35,071 bases of DNA from JBCCBV01 sp039033855 (lineage in GTDB: Bacteria > Planctomycetota > Phycisphaerae > Phycisphaerales > Phycisphaeraceae): assembly GCA_039033855.1 (NCBI GenBank), contig JBCCBV010000025.1:1-35071 (forward strand). The letters are read 5' to 3'. How positions within the stretch are numbered: position 1 is the first letter of the stretch; every line of letters starts with the position of its first letter. Shown here one piece after another: positions 15,199 to 23,298 of this stretch. Below the pieces are notes generated by a model. It did not search any database. It saw only the letters and a program-made list of their open reading frames with translations, and was not told where the DNA came from. The position numbers and the translations under genes are program-made.

Positions 15199-17979
15199 AT
15201 GGAACTGCGTAAGACATTTGGTTTCACGACCACGGCCCTGCTGGCCGCCGCCACGGTCGCCCCGGCCTTCGCCAAGACCAACGAGGTCAATTCTACCGGC
15301 GCCACCCTGTTCCGCGGCTTCTACGAAGCCCCGGCCCAAGGCTCCGACTTCATCGACGCCGACGGCGACGGCAACACCACCGACCTGGGCGTGCCCACCG
15401 TCGACCTGCTGTTCAACAGCGCCTTTGTCACCCAGGCCCGCGGCATCGGCTCGGGCAACGGCTTCCAGGAACTCATCAACTTCGGTGGCAACAACGGCCC
15501 CGGCGCCGACTGGTCCACCGGCGCGTACGACTCCAACGACTACGCCACCCGCAACGGCCTGGCCGTGACCCCGAGCAGCGCCTTCACCGGCGACGTGGTC
15601 TTCGACGTGGCCTCGGTCGACGTGCCCTCGACCTTCTTCGCCACCAACACCCAGGCCGCACCCTTCTGGGGCAACTCGCCGACCACCGGCGGCAACGCCA
15701 CCTTCGGCTACGGCAGCGGCAACAACGACTCGTTCGCCAACACCGCTTCGCCCCAGGGCGCCCTGGCCGCGGGCGGCCGCGACAACGGGCTGGCCGACCT
15801 GACCGCCGGAGCCGTCGACCTGAACCTCAACCAGGCCACCCCCAACCGCCAGACCCTGTTCGACACCACCATCGCCTGGACCCCCATCGCCTACTTCGCC
15901 AACTACGGCGCCCAGATCGACTCCAACGCCGACGCCGCCGGCGGCGAGGGCGAGATCAAGAAGTCCGAGCTGCAGCACCTCTACCTCACCGGCCGGGCCA
16001 GCAACGGCGAGAACCTCGTCGCCGTCACCCGCGACTCCGGCTCCGGCACCCGCAACGGCGCCGCCAACTCCATCAGCATCGACCCGTCCTGGGCCAACGG
16101 CGACAACGTCGGTGAGAAGTCCGGCTCGGGCGACAGCCAGTTCGACCGCCTCGGCCCCGAGTTCAACCCCACCAACAAGGGCGGCTCGTCCCGCATGGAA
16201 GGCACTACCCAGAACCACCGCCTCGCAGTCGGGTACTCGGGCCTGGCCGACGGCCCGTCGACCTCACGCGCCGGCGACGACTCGGTCGACGGCGACTACC
16301 ACCTGCTCGCGATCATGAACGACATCGACACCGATGACAACGGCGTCACGTTCGGCTCGCAATACGTCTATCCGACCTTCGGCAACACCTCCGGCGACGC
16401 CGCGGGCAACAACGTCGTGTTCAACGGCGACGTCAACACCGGCTACCGCTCGGGCGGGTCGCAGACCTTCGTGACCGAAGGCGACCCCGTCGCCGGCGAT
16501 ATCTGGTTCAACTCGGGCACCGGCGAAGCCGTCTTTGACGACTCGCCCGCAGGCCCCGGCGCGGGCTTCACCCTGGTTTCTGCCGGCACCGGCGCCAACG
16601 ACGGCGACGCCAACGTCTACATGTTCAGCGCCCACGCGGCCTTGTACATGCGCAACATCATCGAGTCGCTCCAGTCGGCCACCCTGACCCCGACCACCGA
16701 CCCGACCGGCACGCCCGGCGACTTCCTCGCCAGTTCCTTCGCCCTGGTCGCCGGCACCCAGGCCCTGCCCGACACCGACAACACCGGCGACTTCATCGCG
16801 AACCCAAGCCTGAACAACAGTCTGATCAACCTCTACCAGTCGACCCCGTCAGAACTGCCCAGCGAAGTCCTGAGCACCCAGTACGGCCCCGACGCCACCA
16901 ACGGCAACCGCTACGGCAAGTACCCCGACCGCACCGACGTGTCCGGCGGAACCTTCGGCATCACCGAGTACTCCGACGGCCAAAACGGAACCAACGGCTT
17001 TGTGACCAACGACGGTCTGACCAACGTTTCCGAAGGCGCCAGCATGGTCGTCGGCAACGCCGTGGCCGACCGCAACGCCATCGCCGGCGACTTTGACGGC
17101 GACGGCGACCGCGATATCGACGACATCGACAACATGGTCTTCGCCTATCTCAACAGCCTCGAGGCCGGCGCATCGAGCACCCCCGACGCCTTCAGCAACA
17201 CCCTGGTTTCTCGCGACGGCGCCCTGGCCGCCGCCGACGCCAACGGCATCCTCGAAGTCCTCGGCGACTTCAACGGCGACGGCTCGTTCGACATCGACGA
17301 CGTGCTCTACGGCACCGACGGCCTGTTCGCCTGGGGCCGCGCCGGCGACACCGTCGATCGCTACCAAAACTTTGTCGATGTCGACAACGCCACCCCCGGC
17401 GGCAACCTGTTCAATGTAACGCTGGCCAACGGGACCTATGACGCTGGCAACTCGGCCGGTGACCTCGACGGCGTCCTCAACGCCGCGCCCGGCTTCGCCC
17501 CCGAGTTCGGCGACGGCGTCGTGAACGCCGCCGACATCGACGCCCTGTTCAGCCTGTACGTGGGTATCGACCAAGACGGCGACGGCGTCGTGTTCGGCAT
17601 CGCCCCCGAGTTCGACCAACTCGAGGTCGCCGAGATGATCCTCTCGAACCTTTCGGGCGACCTCACCGGAGACCTGATCGTCGGCGAAGACGACGCGGCC
17701 TTCCTGGTCAACACCATCCTCGAAACCAACTTCGGCGACGCCAACCTCGACGGCTCCGTCGACCTGCTCGACTTTGACGCCCTGGCGGGCGCCTTCGGCG
17801 GGGCAGGCGGTTGGGCGACGGGCGACTTCAACGGCGACGGCGCCATCGACCTGCTCGACTTCGACGGTCTGGCGGCTAACTTCGGTTCGACCGCCCCGCC
17901 CGCGACCGTGCCCGAGCCCGCTTCGCTGGCGCTGCTCGGCCTGGCCGGCCTCGCGACCCTGCGCCGCCGCCGCGCCTGA
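15199..17979 (+). CDS. PstS-like substrate-binding protein with dockerin-like repeats and PEP-CTERM anchor
   Basis: A 926-residue protein starting at an ATG behind a clear GGAGG. Residues 1-25 are a signal peptide (ending PAFAKT). STGATLFRGFYEAP just after it and VTRDSGSGTRNG near residues 273-284 resemble the ligand-binding loops of phosphate-binding PstS proteins (GATFP and SGTR). The middle is Asp/Asn/Gly-rich. From about 630 there are five or more EF-hand/dockerin-like calcium loops (DFDGDGDRD, DFNGDGSFD, FGDGVVNAADID, DANLDGSVDLLDFD, DFNGDGAIDLLDFD). The last 23 residues (VPEPAS, hydrophobic helix, RRRRA) are a PEP-CTERM sorting signal for exosortase. It is probably displayed on the cell surface. 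Phosphate binding is inference; no ABC transporter genes are adjacent. The gene is nearly free of rare codons and ends before a strong terminator. Confidence 0.85.
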   Translation: MELRKTFGFTTTALLAAATVAPAFAKTNEVNSTGATLFRGFYEAPAQGSDFIDADGDGNTTDLGVPTVDLLFNSAFVTQARGIGSGNGFQELINFGGNNGPGADWSTGAYDSNDYATRNGLAVTPSSAFTGDVVFDVASVDVPSTFFATNTQAAPFWGNSPTTGGNATFGYGSGNNDSFANTASPQGALAAGGRDNGLADLTAGAVDLNLNQATPNRQTLFDTTIAWTPIAYFANYGAQIDSNADAAGGEGEIKKSELQHLYLTGRASNGENLVAVTRDSGSGTRNGAANSISIDPSWANGDNVGEKSGSGDSQFDRLGPEFNPTNKGGSSRMEGTTQNHRLAVGYSGLADGPSTSRAGDDSVDGDYHLLAIMNDIDTDDNGVTFGSQYVYPTFGNTSGDAAGNNVVFNGDVNTGYRSGGSQTFVTEGDPVAGDIWFNSGTGEAVFDDSPAGPGAGFTLVSAGTGANDGDANVYMFSAHAALYMRNIIESLQSATLTPTTDPTGTPGDFLASSFALVAGTQALPDTDNTGDFIANPSLNNSLINLYQSTPSELPSEVLSTQYGPDATNGNRYGKYPDRTDVSGGTFGITEYSDGQNGTNGFVTNDGLTNVSEGASMVVGNAVADRNAIAGDFDGDGDRDIDDIDNMVFAYLNSLEAGASSTPDAFSNTLVSRDGALAAADANGILEVLGDFNGDGSFDIDDVLYGTDGLFAWGRAGDTVDRYQNFVDVDNATPGGNLFNVTLANGTYDAGNSAGDLDGVLNAAPGFAPEFGDGVVNAADIDALFSLYVGIDQDGDGVVFGIAPEFDQLEVAEMILSNLSGDLTGDLIVGEDDAAFLVNTILETNFGDANLDGSVDLLDFDALAGAFGGAGGWATGDFNGDGAIDLLDFDGLAANFGSTAPPATVPEPASLALLGLAGLATLRRRRA

Positions 17980-18031
17980 TCGAGTCCCGCCGGGTCAAGC
18001 CCGCAGCGCGATCGATAACCCACGCTCGAAC

Positions 18032-18065
18032 ACCGCCCACCTCCACCGGTGGGCGGTTTTCTTTT
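18032..18065 (+). terminator. Strong intrinsic terminator after the PEP-CTERM gene
   Basis: ACCGCCCACC (18032-18041) and GGTGGGCGGT (18048-18057) form a perfect 10-bp GC-rich stem with a 6-nt loop, followed by TTTCTTTT. It lies 52 bp after the stop codon of the PstS-like gene and separates it from the Rieske gene run. Confidence 0.92.
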
Positions 18066-18125
18066 GCGTCGTAGCAGCCAGGGCACAGCTCGGCGGTTGC
18101 ACTTCAAGCCTGGGCTGTGTGATAT

Positions 18126-18153
18126 GTTTCAAGCCAGAGGAATCATCTATAAC
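18126..18153 (+). promoter_or_regulatory. Weak promoter candidate for the Rieske gene run
   Basis: TATAAC at 18148-18153 is a good -10-like box 38 bp before the first gene. The region about 17 bp upstream (GTTTCA, 18126-18131) is a poor -35. Transcription must start between the terminator at 18032-18065 and the ATG at 18192, so a promoter is expected in this stretch. Confidence 0.35.
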
Positions 18154-18191
18154 GCGTTCGAGTTCTGCACTTTCGCAACGAGGTATCCCGC

Positions 18192-19835
18192 ATGATCCGA
18201 CCGTCCGCCCAAGCCAAGCCCCAGGGCGCCGTCTCCGTCGCCAAGTGGTCCGAACTCGAAGACCGCAAGCCCGCCTACGCCCTGATCAGCGAGGTTGATC
18301 TCGTGGTCGTCCGATTCGACGATCAGGTGTCTGTCCTCTACGGCCGCTGCTTGCACCGCGGCGCGCTCATGTCCGACGGCCACGTGGACGGCCCGAACCT
18401 CATCTGCGGCGTCCACGGGTGGGACTACCGGCTCGATACCGGCGTAAGCGCGTACAACAACAGCGAAGCCCTCCACCGTTTTGGTGCCTGGATCGAAGCC
18501 GAGCAAGACGCCGTGCTGGTCGACCCCGACGAGATCGCGCGCTGGGCCGACGACCACCCGCAACCCTACAACCGCGACGTCTACCTCGGCCTCTATCAGG
18601 ACCCGCACGGCGAGCCCGCCGAAGACCGCAACGGCTACGTCCAAAAGCTCGCCCGCGAAGGCCTGACCAAGCTCGGCCACCACGGCGTCGTCTCCGCCAT
18701 GGGCGTACCCCGCAACGAGCTGCCACAGTGGGACGACCTTCAGTTCGTCACCGCCCAGCTCGCCCGCAAGCCGCTGCTCGACGACGCTCCGGTCAACACC
18801 GAGCTCGTCATCGGCCCCGGCGCCCAAAAACCATTGCGCATGGACAAGCCGGTGTTCGTATCCGACATGTCCTACGGCGCCCTGTCCGAAGAAGCCAAGG
18901 TCGCGCTCGCCAGGGGCGCCGAACTCGCCGGCGTCGGCATCTGCTCGGGCGAAGGCGGCATGCTGCCCGACGAACAGCAAGCCAACGCACGCTACCTCTA
19001 TGAGCTCGCCTCGGCACGCTTCGGCTTTGCGATGGACAAGGTCGCCCAGTGCCAGGCCTTTCACTTCAAGGGCGGCCAGGGCGCCAAGACCGGCACCGGC
19101 GGACACCTGCCCGGGGCCAAGGTGCAGGGGCGCATCGCCGAGGTCCGCGGCCTCGAACCCGGCCAACCGGCGATCAGCCCGTCCACCTTCCCCGACCTCC
19201 ACACGCCAGCCGACTTCCAGAAGCTCGCCGACGAGGTGCGCGACGCCACGGGCGGCATCCCCATCGGCTTCAAGCTTTCGGCGCAACACATCGAGAAAGA
19301 CCTGGACTTCGCGCTTGAAGCCTCTGCCGACTACGTCATCCTCGACGGCCGAGGCGGCGGCACCGGGGCCGCGCCCGACATCTTCAAGAACAACATCTCG
19401 GTGCCCACCATGGCCGCCATCGCTAGAGCCCGCCGACACCTCGACACTCGCAAAGCCGAGAACGTCACCCTCATCGCCACCGGAGGCTTGCGCACCGAGT
19501 CCGACTTCCTCAAGGCAATGGCCCTGGGCGCCGACGGCGTGGCCATCGCCAACTCCGCCATGCAGGCCATCGGCTGCCTGGGCATGCGCGCGTGCGCATC
19601 CAATAACTGCCCCGTTGGCATCGCCACCTCGAAAGGCAACCTCCGCGCCCGGCTGATCATCGACGAATCCGCCCAGCGACTGGCCAACTTCCTGGACGCC
19701 ACCACCGAGCTCATGCAGGTCCTGGCCCGGGCCTGCGGGCACGATGCGCTGTCGCACTTTTCTACCGACGACCTGGTCGCCTGGAAGAAAGACGTCGCCG
19801 AACTCGCGGGCGTCCGATTTGCCGGCCCCGCGTGA
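18192..19835 (+). CDS. Rieske [2Fe-2S] domain fused to FMN-binding glutamate synthase-type (GltS) domain
   Basis: A 547-residue fusion with a GAGGT ribosome site. Residues about 15-120 are a Rieske domain with CLHRGA (Cys near 53) and ICGVHGWDY as the two Cys/His ligand pairs. Residues about 200-540 match the FMN-binding core of glutamate synthase large subunits: SDMSYGALSEEAK, GVGICSGEGGM, GGQGAKTGTGGHLPG, LDGRGGGTGAAP, TGGLRTESDF, and CLGMRACASNNC (461-472, CX5CX4C) for a 3Fe-4S cluster. The amidotransferase (glutaminase) domain is absent, so ammonia would have to come from elsewhere, or the reaction differs from glutamate synthesis. The Rieske domain probably passes electrons to or from the flavin. 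It is the first gene of a seven-gene run. Confidence 0.92.
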   Translation: MIRPSAQAKPQGAVSVAKWSELEDRKPAYALISEVDLVVVRFDDQVSVLYGRCLHRGALMSDGHVDGPNLICGVHGWDYRLDTGVSAYNNSEALHRFGAWIEAEQDAVLVDPDEIARWADDHPQPYNRDVYLGLYQDPHGEPAEDRNGYVQKLAREGLTKLGHHGVVSAMGVPRNELPQWDDLQFVTAQLARKPLLDDAPVNTELVIGPGAQKPLRMDKPVFVSDMSYGALSEEAKVALARGAELAGVGICSGEGGMLPDEQQANARYLYELASARFGFAMDKVAQCQAFHFKGGQGAKTGTGGHLPGAKVQGRIAEVRGLEPGQPAISPSTFPDLHTPADFQKLADEVRDATGGIPIGFKLSAQHIEKDLDFALEASADYVILDGRGGGTGAAPDIFKNNISVPTMAAIARARRHLDTRKAENVTLIATGGLRTESDFLKAMALGADGVAIANSAMQAIGCLGMRACASNNCPVGIATSKGNLRARLIIDESAQRLANFLDATTELMQVLARACGHDALSHFSTDDLVAWKKDVAELAGVRFAGPA

Positions 19836-19927
19836 GCTTTCTGCGAGCATGCCCCGGCCGGTTTTGTCCGCACGGCCGGTTCCGCTCCAATGCGATGGTT
19901 TCAAGCCCGCTGCACTTGAGAATCGCC

Positions 19928-20752
19928 ATGCCCCAATACGCCGCGCACGACATTTCCGCAAACCGGCTTACGCAGACCCGCGGCGCCGTCCACTGGGCCA
20001 CCCAAGCCCTGTCCGCCACGCAGGACACGCTGCTGCCCAAGACGCCCGACGACGCGCAATCGAACCTCGCCTGGGACGACTGCCGGGGTCTGGTCGGCCG
20101 ACCTTTGCCTGACGGCTCGATGCTTGGGCTGCGCCTGGTTGAACCGGCGGTCTTGCTCTTGCGCGACGGCGCTGTGATCGAGAGCTTCGCACTGCCCGGC
20201 CAAACGATCGACGCCTTGTTCCAATGGATCAACCAAACCGTGCCCGGGCTCGGCGAAGCGCGTACCGCTACCCCGCCCGACTACGACATGCCCGACCACC
20301 CCTACGGCACGTCGTCTGCCGTGTTCGAACCCGACGCCGACGCGCTCGCTTACCTCGCCCAAGCCCTAAGCACGGGACACAACACGCTGGCCCGCTTTGC
20401 TGATGACCACGACACCGTCGATCCGCCTCGGCTCTGGCCGCACCACTTCGACTTTGGAGCCCTGTGGCTGCCGTCGGCCAACAGCGACGCACAAAACGGC
20501 CCCTCCATCGGCCTCGGCTTCGCGCCCGGCGACGCCGGCGTCGATACGCCCTACTTCTACGTCAACCCCTACGGCCTGCCCGACAACCACCACCAACCGC
20601 CCGACCTGACCAGGATTGCCGACGCGGAGCCCGCGCCGTCGTGGACCGGCGTGATCCTCCGAGCACCCGCCGCGCTCGACACCGACGCAGCGCATCGCTT
20701 CCTCAACGCCGCAGTCGATGCCTACGCCAAGCGCATCCGCGAAGTCGCGTAG
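19928..20752 (+). CDS. Uncharacterised protein, possibly DUF5996-like
   Basis: A 274-residue, probably cytoplasmic protein with no signal or membrane segment. The region RLWPHHFDFGALWLP near residue 165 and the later DTPYFYVNPYGLPD are the most distinctive parts and recall DUF5996, though I am not certain of the family. His and aromatic residues are frequent, and two adjacent His (WPHHFD) could bind metal. I chose ATG 19928 because the frame upstream of it, open from 19832, overlaps the GltS gene and reads as non-protein. It lies 92 bp after the Rieske-GltS gene and 101 bp before the Rieske-TPP gene, all on the same strand, so a role with those redox enzymes is likely, but what that role is cannot be read from the sequence. 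Confidence 0.75.
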   Translation: MPQYAAHDISANRLTQTRGAVHWATQALSATQDTLLPKTPDDAQSNLAWDDCRGLVGRPLPDGSMLGLRLVEPAVLLLRDGAVIESFALPGQTIDALFQWINQTVPGLGEARTATPPDYDMPDHPYGTSSAVFEPDADALAYLAQALSTGHNTLARFADDHDTVDPPRLWPHHFDFGALWLPSANSDAQNGPSIGLGFAPGDAGVDTPYFYVNPYGLPDNHHQPPDLTRIADAEPAPSWTGVILRAPAALDTDAAHRFLNAAVDAYAKRIREVA

Positions 20753-20853
20753 GCACGATCACCAACGGCCTACACCTGCACATGTCTGCCCAGCTCTGAG
20801 CCTTCGAGCACGCCGTGCAAGCCTGACTCCGCCCAACGACAGAAGGTCCACCC

Positions 20854-22845
20854 ATGCCCGAAACCCCCGTCAACCTGACCTGGCACAAGGCGCTCGACCC
20901 CGACGAACTCCCTGAAGGCCGCGTCAAGACCGTCACGCTCGGCGTCGAAACCGTTTGCGTTACCCGGCATCAAGGCAAGTACGGCGCGCTCTGCAATAAA
21001 TGCCCACACCAGGGCGGGCCGCTGGGCGAAGGCTCGATCGAAAACGGTTACCTCCGCTGCCCCTGGCACGGCTGGGACTACGACCCCCTCACCGGCCGGC
21101 CGCCAGGCGGGTTCGACGACGCCGTCAAGACCTACCCCATCGAAGAGCGCACCGACGGCGTTTACATCGGCATCGAGCAAGAACCCGCACACGAACGCGA
21201 CGCCTCCGACGTCATCGTCGAAACCCTCTGCAACTGGGGCCTCACCTGGTGCTTCGGCATGGTCGGCCACTCCAACCTCTACGTCGCCGACGCTTTGCGC
21301 CGCATGGAAGAGGCCGGCCGGCTGCGCTACATCGGCATCCGCCATGAAGGTGCCGCTTCGTTTGCCTGCTCGGCCTACGGCAAGCTGACCGGCAAGCCCG
21401 CGGCCTGCCTCGCGATCGCCGGGCCCGGAGCCACCAACCTGCTTACCGGCCTGTGGGACGCTCACGTCGACCGCGCCCCAGCCATCGCCCTTACCGGGCA
21501 AGTCTCCTCACAAGTCATGGGCCGCCACAACTTTCAAGAACTCCCGCTCGACCAGGCCTTCGGCGGCGTCGCTTTCTATACGCAGTCGGTGCTGCCCGCT
21601 TCGCCCCACGCCGAACTCGCCAGCCAGACCTACAAGCACGCCGTGGTCCAGCGCGGGCCGACGCACCTGATCTTTCCCGACGACGCCGCCGGCACGAAGG
21701 TAGACGGCGACACCCCCGCCGAAACGCCCGACGGCCGAACCGGCGACCCCGAAGTCACGCCGTCTCCAAGCGCCATCCAACAGGCTCTGGAACTCCTAAA
21801 GCCCGCCAAACGCCCGGCGATCATCGTGGGCCACGGCGCCCGGTTCCACATGACCGCCGTGCGCAAGCTCGCCGAGCACCTGCGCTGCCCCGTGCTCACC
21901 ACTTTTAAGGGCAAAGGCCTCATCCCCGACCAGGGCGAGCCGGCCGACGGCTTTCACCCGCTCGGCGCCGGCGTGCTGGGGCGATCGGGCACGCCCATCG
22001 CCTCCTGGTTCATGAACGAGGCCGACGTGTTGCTGGTGCTCGGCGCCTCGTTCAGCAACCACACCGGCATCACGCCGAAAAAGCCGACCGTTCAGGTCGA
22101 TTACGACCCCATGACCCTGGCCAAGTTCCACGCCGTCGACGTGCCCGTGCTCGGCGGGCTGGGGCCAACGCTCTCTTCTTTGCAAGAGGGTCTTGCACAA
22201 CACAACTCGATCGACCACGCCTCGGAGATCGCCGAACGCTGGAAGCTCTGGCGCGATGAAAAGGCCAGCCGCCGTCAAGACGACCGCGGCCAAGGCGTGA
22301 ACTCCGCCAGCGTGTTCGAGGCGCTTTCTCGATTCGCCCCGGCCGACGCGATTATGCCCGTCGACGTGGGCAACAACACCTACAGCTTCGGGCGGTACTT
22401 CGAGTGCCGAAACCAAGCCGTGCTGATGTCCGGCTACTTGGGGTCCATCGGCTTCGCCTTGCCCGCGGCGCTCGGGGCCTGGGCCGCCACGCAAGAGCAT
22501 GGCACGCCGTGGCACGGGCGCAAGGTTGTTTCGGTCAGCGGCGACGGCGGCTTCGGCCAATACGCCATGGAGTTCACCACCGCGGTGGCCCACCGCATGA
22601 ACCTGACCCACGTGCTGATCCGCAACGACAACCTCGGCAAGATCACCAAAGAACAGCGAGCCGGCAACTGGCCCGTCTGGCACACCGAGCTGCACAACCC
22701 CGGCTTTGCCGACTTCGCCACCAGTTGCGGCGGGCTTGGCGTGACCGTCGAGTCGAAAGACCAACTCGACGCGGCGCTGACCGACGCCCTGGCTCACGAT
22801 GGGCCGTCTCTGGTCGAAGTCGTGGCCGACCTCGAACTCGTCTGA
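20854..22845 (+). CDS. Rieske domain fused to thiamine-pyrophosphate enzyme (pyruvate oxidase/acetolactate synthase-like)
   Basis: A 663-residue fusion with an AGAAGG ribosome site. Residues about 8-105 are a Rieske domain with CPHQGGPLGEG (Cys near 50) and CPWHGWDY (near 69). From about 115 follows a complete three-domain TPP enzyme: the N-terminal domain with catalytic Glu in IRHEGAASFA and GPGATNLLTGLWDA, the central domain (IIVGHGARFH), and the C-terminal TPP/Mg motif starting GDGGFGQYAMEF near 563 and ending IRNDNLGKI. The NLGKITKEQ segment is closer to pyruvate oxidases than to acetolactate synthases. It should decarboxylate a 2-keto acid. The attached Rieske centre could take the electrons, replacing the usual quinone or oxygen acceptor, which is inference. 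A 19-bp gap leads to the next gene. Confidence 0.9.
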   Translation: MPETPVNLTWHKALDPDELPEGRVKTVTLGVETVCVTRHQGKYGALCNKCPHQGGPLGEGSIENGYLRCPWHGWDYDPLTGRPPGGFDDAVKTYPIEERTDGVYIGIEQEPAHERDASDVIVETLCNWGLTWCFGMVGHSNLYVADALRRMEEAGRLRYIGIRHEGAASFACSAYGKLTGKPAACLAIAGPGATNLLTGLWDAHVDRAPAIALTGQVSSQVMGRHNFQELPLDQAFGGVAFYTQSVLPASPHAELASQTYKHAVVQRGPTHLIFPDDAAGTKVDGDTPAETPDGRTGDPEVTPSPSAIQQALELLKPAKRPAIIVGHGARFHMTAVRKLAEHLRCPVLTTFKGKGLIPDQGEPADGFHPLGAGVLGRSGTPIASWFMNEADVLLVLGASFSNHTGITPKKPTVQVDYDPMTLAKFHAVDVPVLGGLGPTLSSLQEGLAQHNSIDHASEIAERWKLWRDEKASRRQDDRGQGVNSASVFEALSRFAPADAIMPVDVGNNTYSFGRYFECRNQAVLMSGYLGSIGFALPAALGAWAATQEHGTPWHGRKVVSVSGDGGFGQYAMEFTTAVAHRMNLTHVLIRNDNLGKITKEQRAGNWPVWHTELHNPGFADFATSCGGLGVTVESKDQLDAALTDALAHDGPSLVEVVADLELV

Positions 22846-22864
22846 TCCCGCCGGAGCCTTGCTG

Positions 22865-23125
22865 ATGAACCCGCCCAGCGACCCCTTTGTGACCTTCGTA
22901 CAGATCGCCGTGCTGCTGGGGGTGATTTACCTGCTGGTCGGTGCCGGCTTCGCGCTGTGGTTCATTTTCAAAGGCGGGGCCCGCCTCGACCCGGCCGTGA
23001 AGACCGGCACGTGGGGGTTCCGCATCCTGGTGTTCCCGGGAACGACAGCCCTTTGGCCAGTCATGCTCCTCAAAACCCTGCGCGCCGAATCGCCCGGTTC
23101 CACCAGCGAAGGAGACCCCGCGTGA
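22865..23125 (+). CDS. Small membrane protein with two helices (86 residues)
   Basis: An 86-residue protein with a GGAG just before the ATG. One hydrophobic helix spans about residues 9-37 (VTFVQIAVLLGVIYLLVGAG then FALWFIF), and a second, weaker one is near 50-68 (FRILVFPGTTALWPVMLL). A short polar tail follows. It belongs to no family I can name. Its position between the Rieske-TPP enzyme and the ferric-reductase-like Rieske protein, and the 4-base GTGA overlap with the next gene, suggest it is a small subunit or assembly factor of the membrane complex. Confidence 0.75.
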   Translation: MNPPSDPFVTFVQIAVLLGVIYLLVGAGFALWFIFKGGARLDPAVKTGTWGFRILVFPGTTALWPVMLLKTLRAESPGSTSEGDPA

Positions 23126-23298
23126 CCAAGCCGCTGCGCCAACGACACCTGATCTTCTGGCTGATCCTCGGGCCCGCCGCAGCGGTGTTGTTCGTCGCGG
23201 CGGTGTCGCAGCGCCCGGACGCCGTCGCCACACCCGACCCCACCACGCCGGTCGCCCCCACGACCCCGGCCGCAACCGATCCGGAGCCCAAGCCATGA
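23122..23298 (+). CDS. Tiny single-helix membrane protein (58 residues, GTG start)
   Basis: It starts at a GTG overlapping the previous stop (GTGA), preceded by AAGGAGA, and its own TGA overlaps the ATG of the next gene (ATGA). It encodes 58 residues: a basic N-terminus (KPLRQRH), one membrane helix (LIFWLILGPAAAVLFVAAV) and a Pro/Thr/Ala-rich tail of about 27 residues that would extend outside. Translational coupling on both sides and the strong ribosome site support it as a real gene despite its size. No family is recognised. It is likely a small subunit of the ferric-reductase-like/Rieske membrane complex. Confidence 0.7.
   Translation: MTKPLRQRHLIFWLILGPAAAVLFVAAVSQRPDAVATPDPTTPVAPTTPAATDPEPKP

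Noticed and set aside
18147..19961. A 604-codon open frame on the minus strand
   Set aside because: It is antisense to the Rieske-GltS gene, whose domains and motifs are unmistakable. The product is Gly/Ala/Val/Asp-rich without any recognisable domain, as expected from GC-rich reverse frames.
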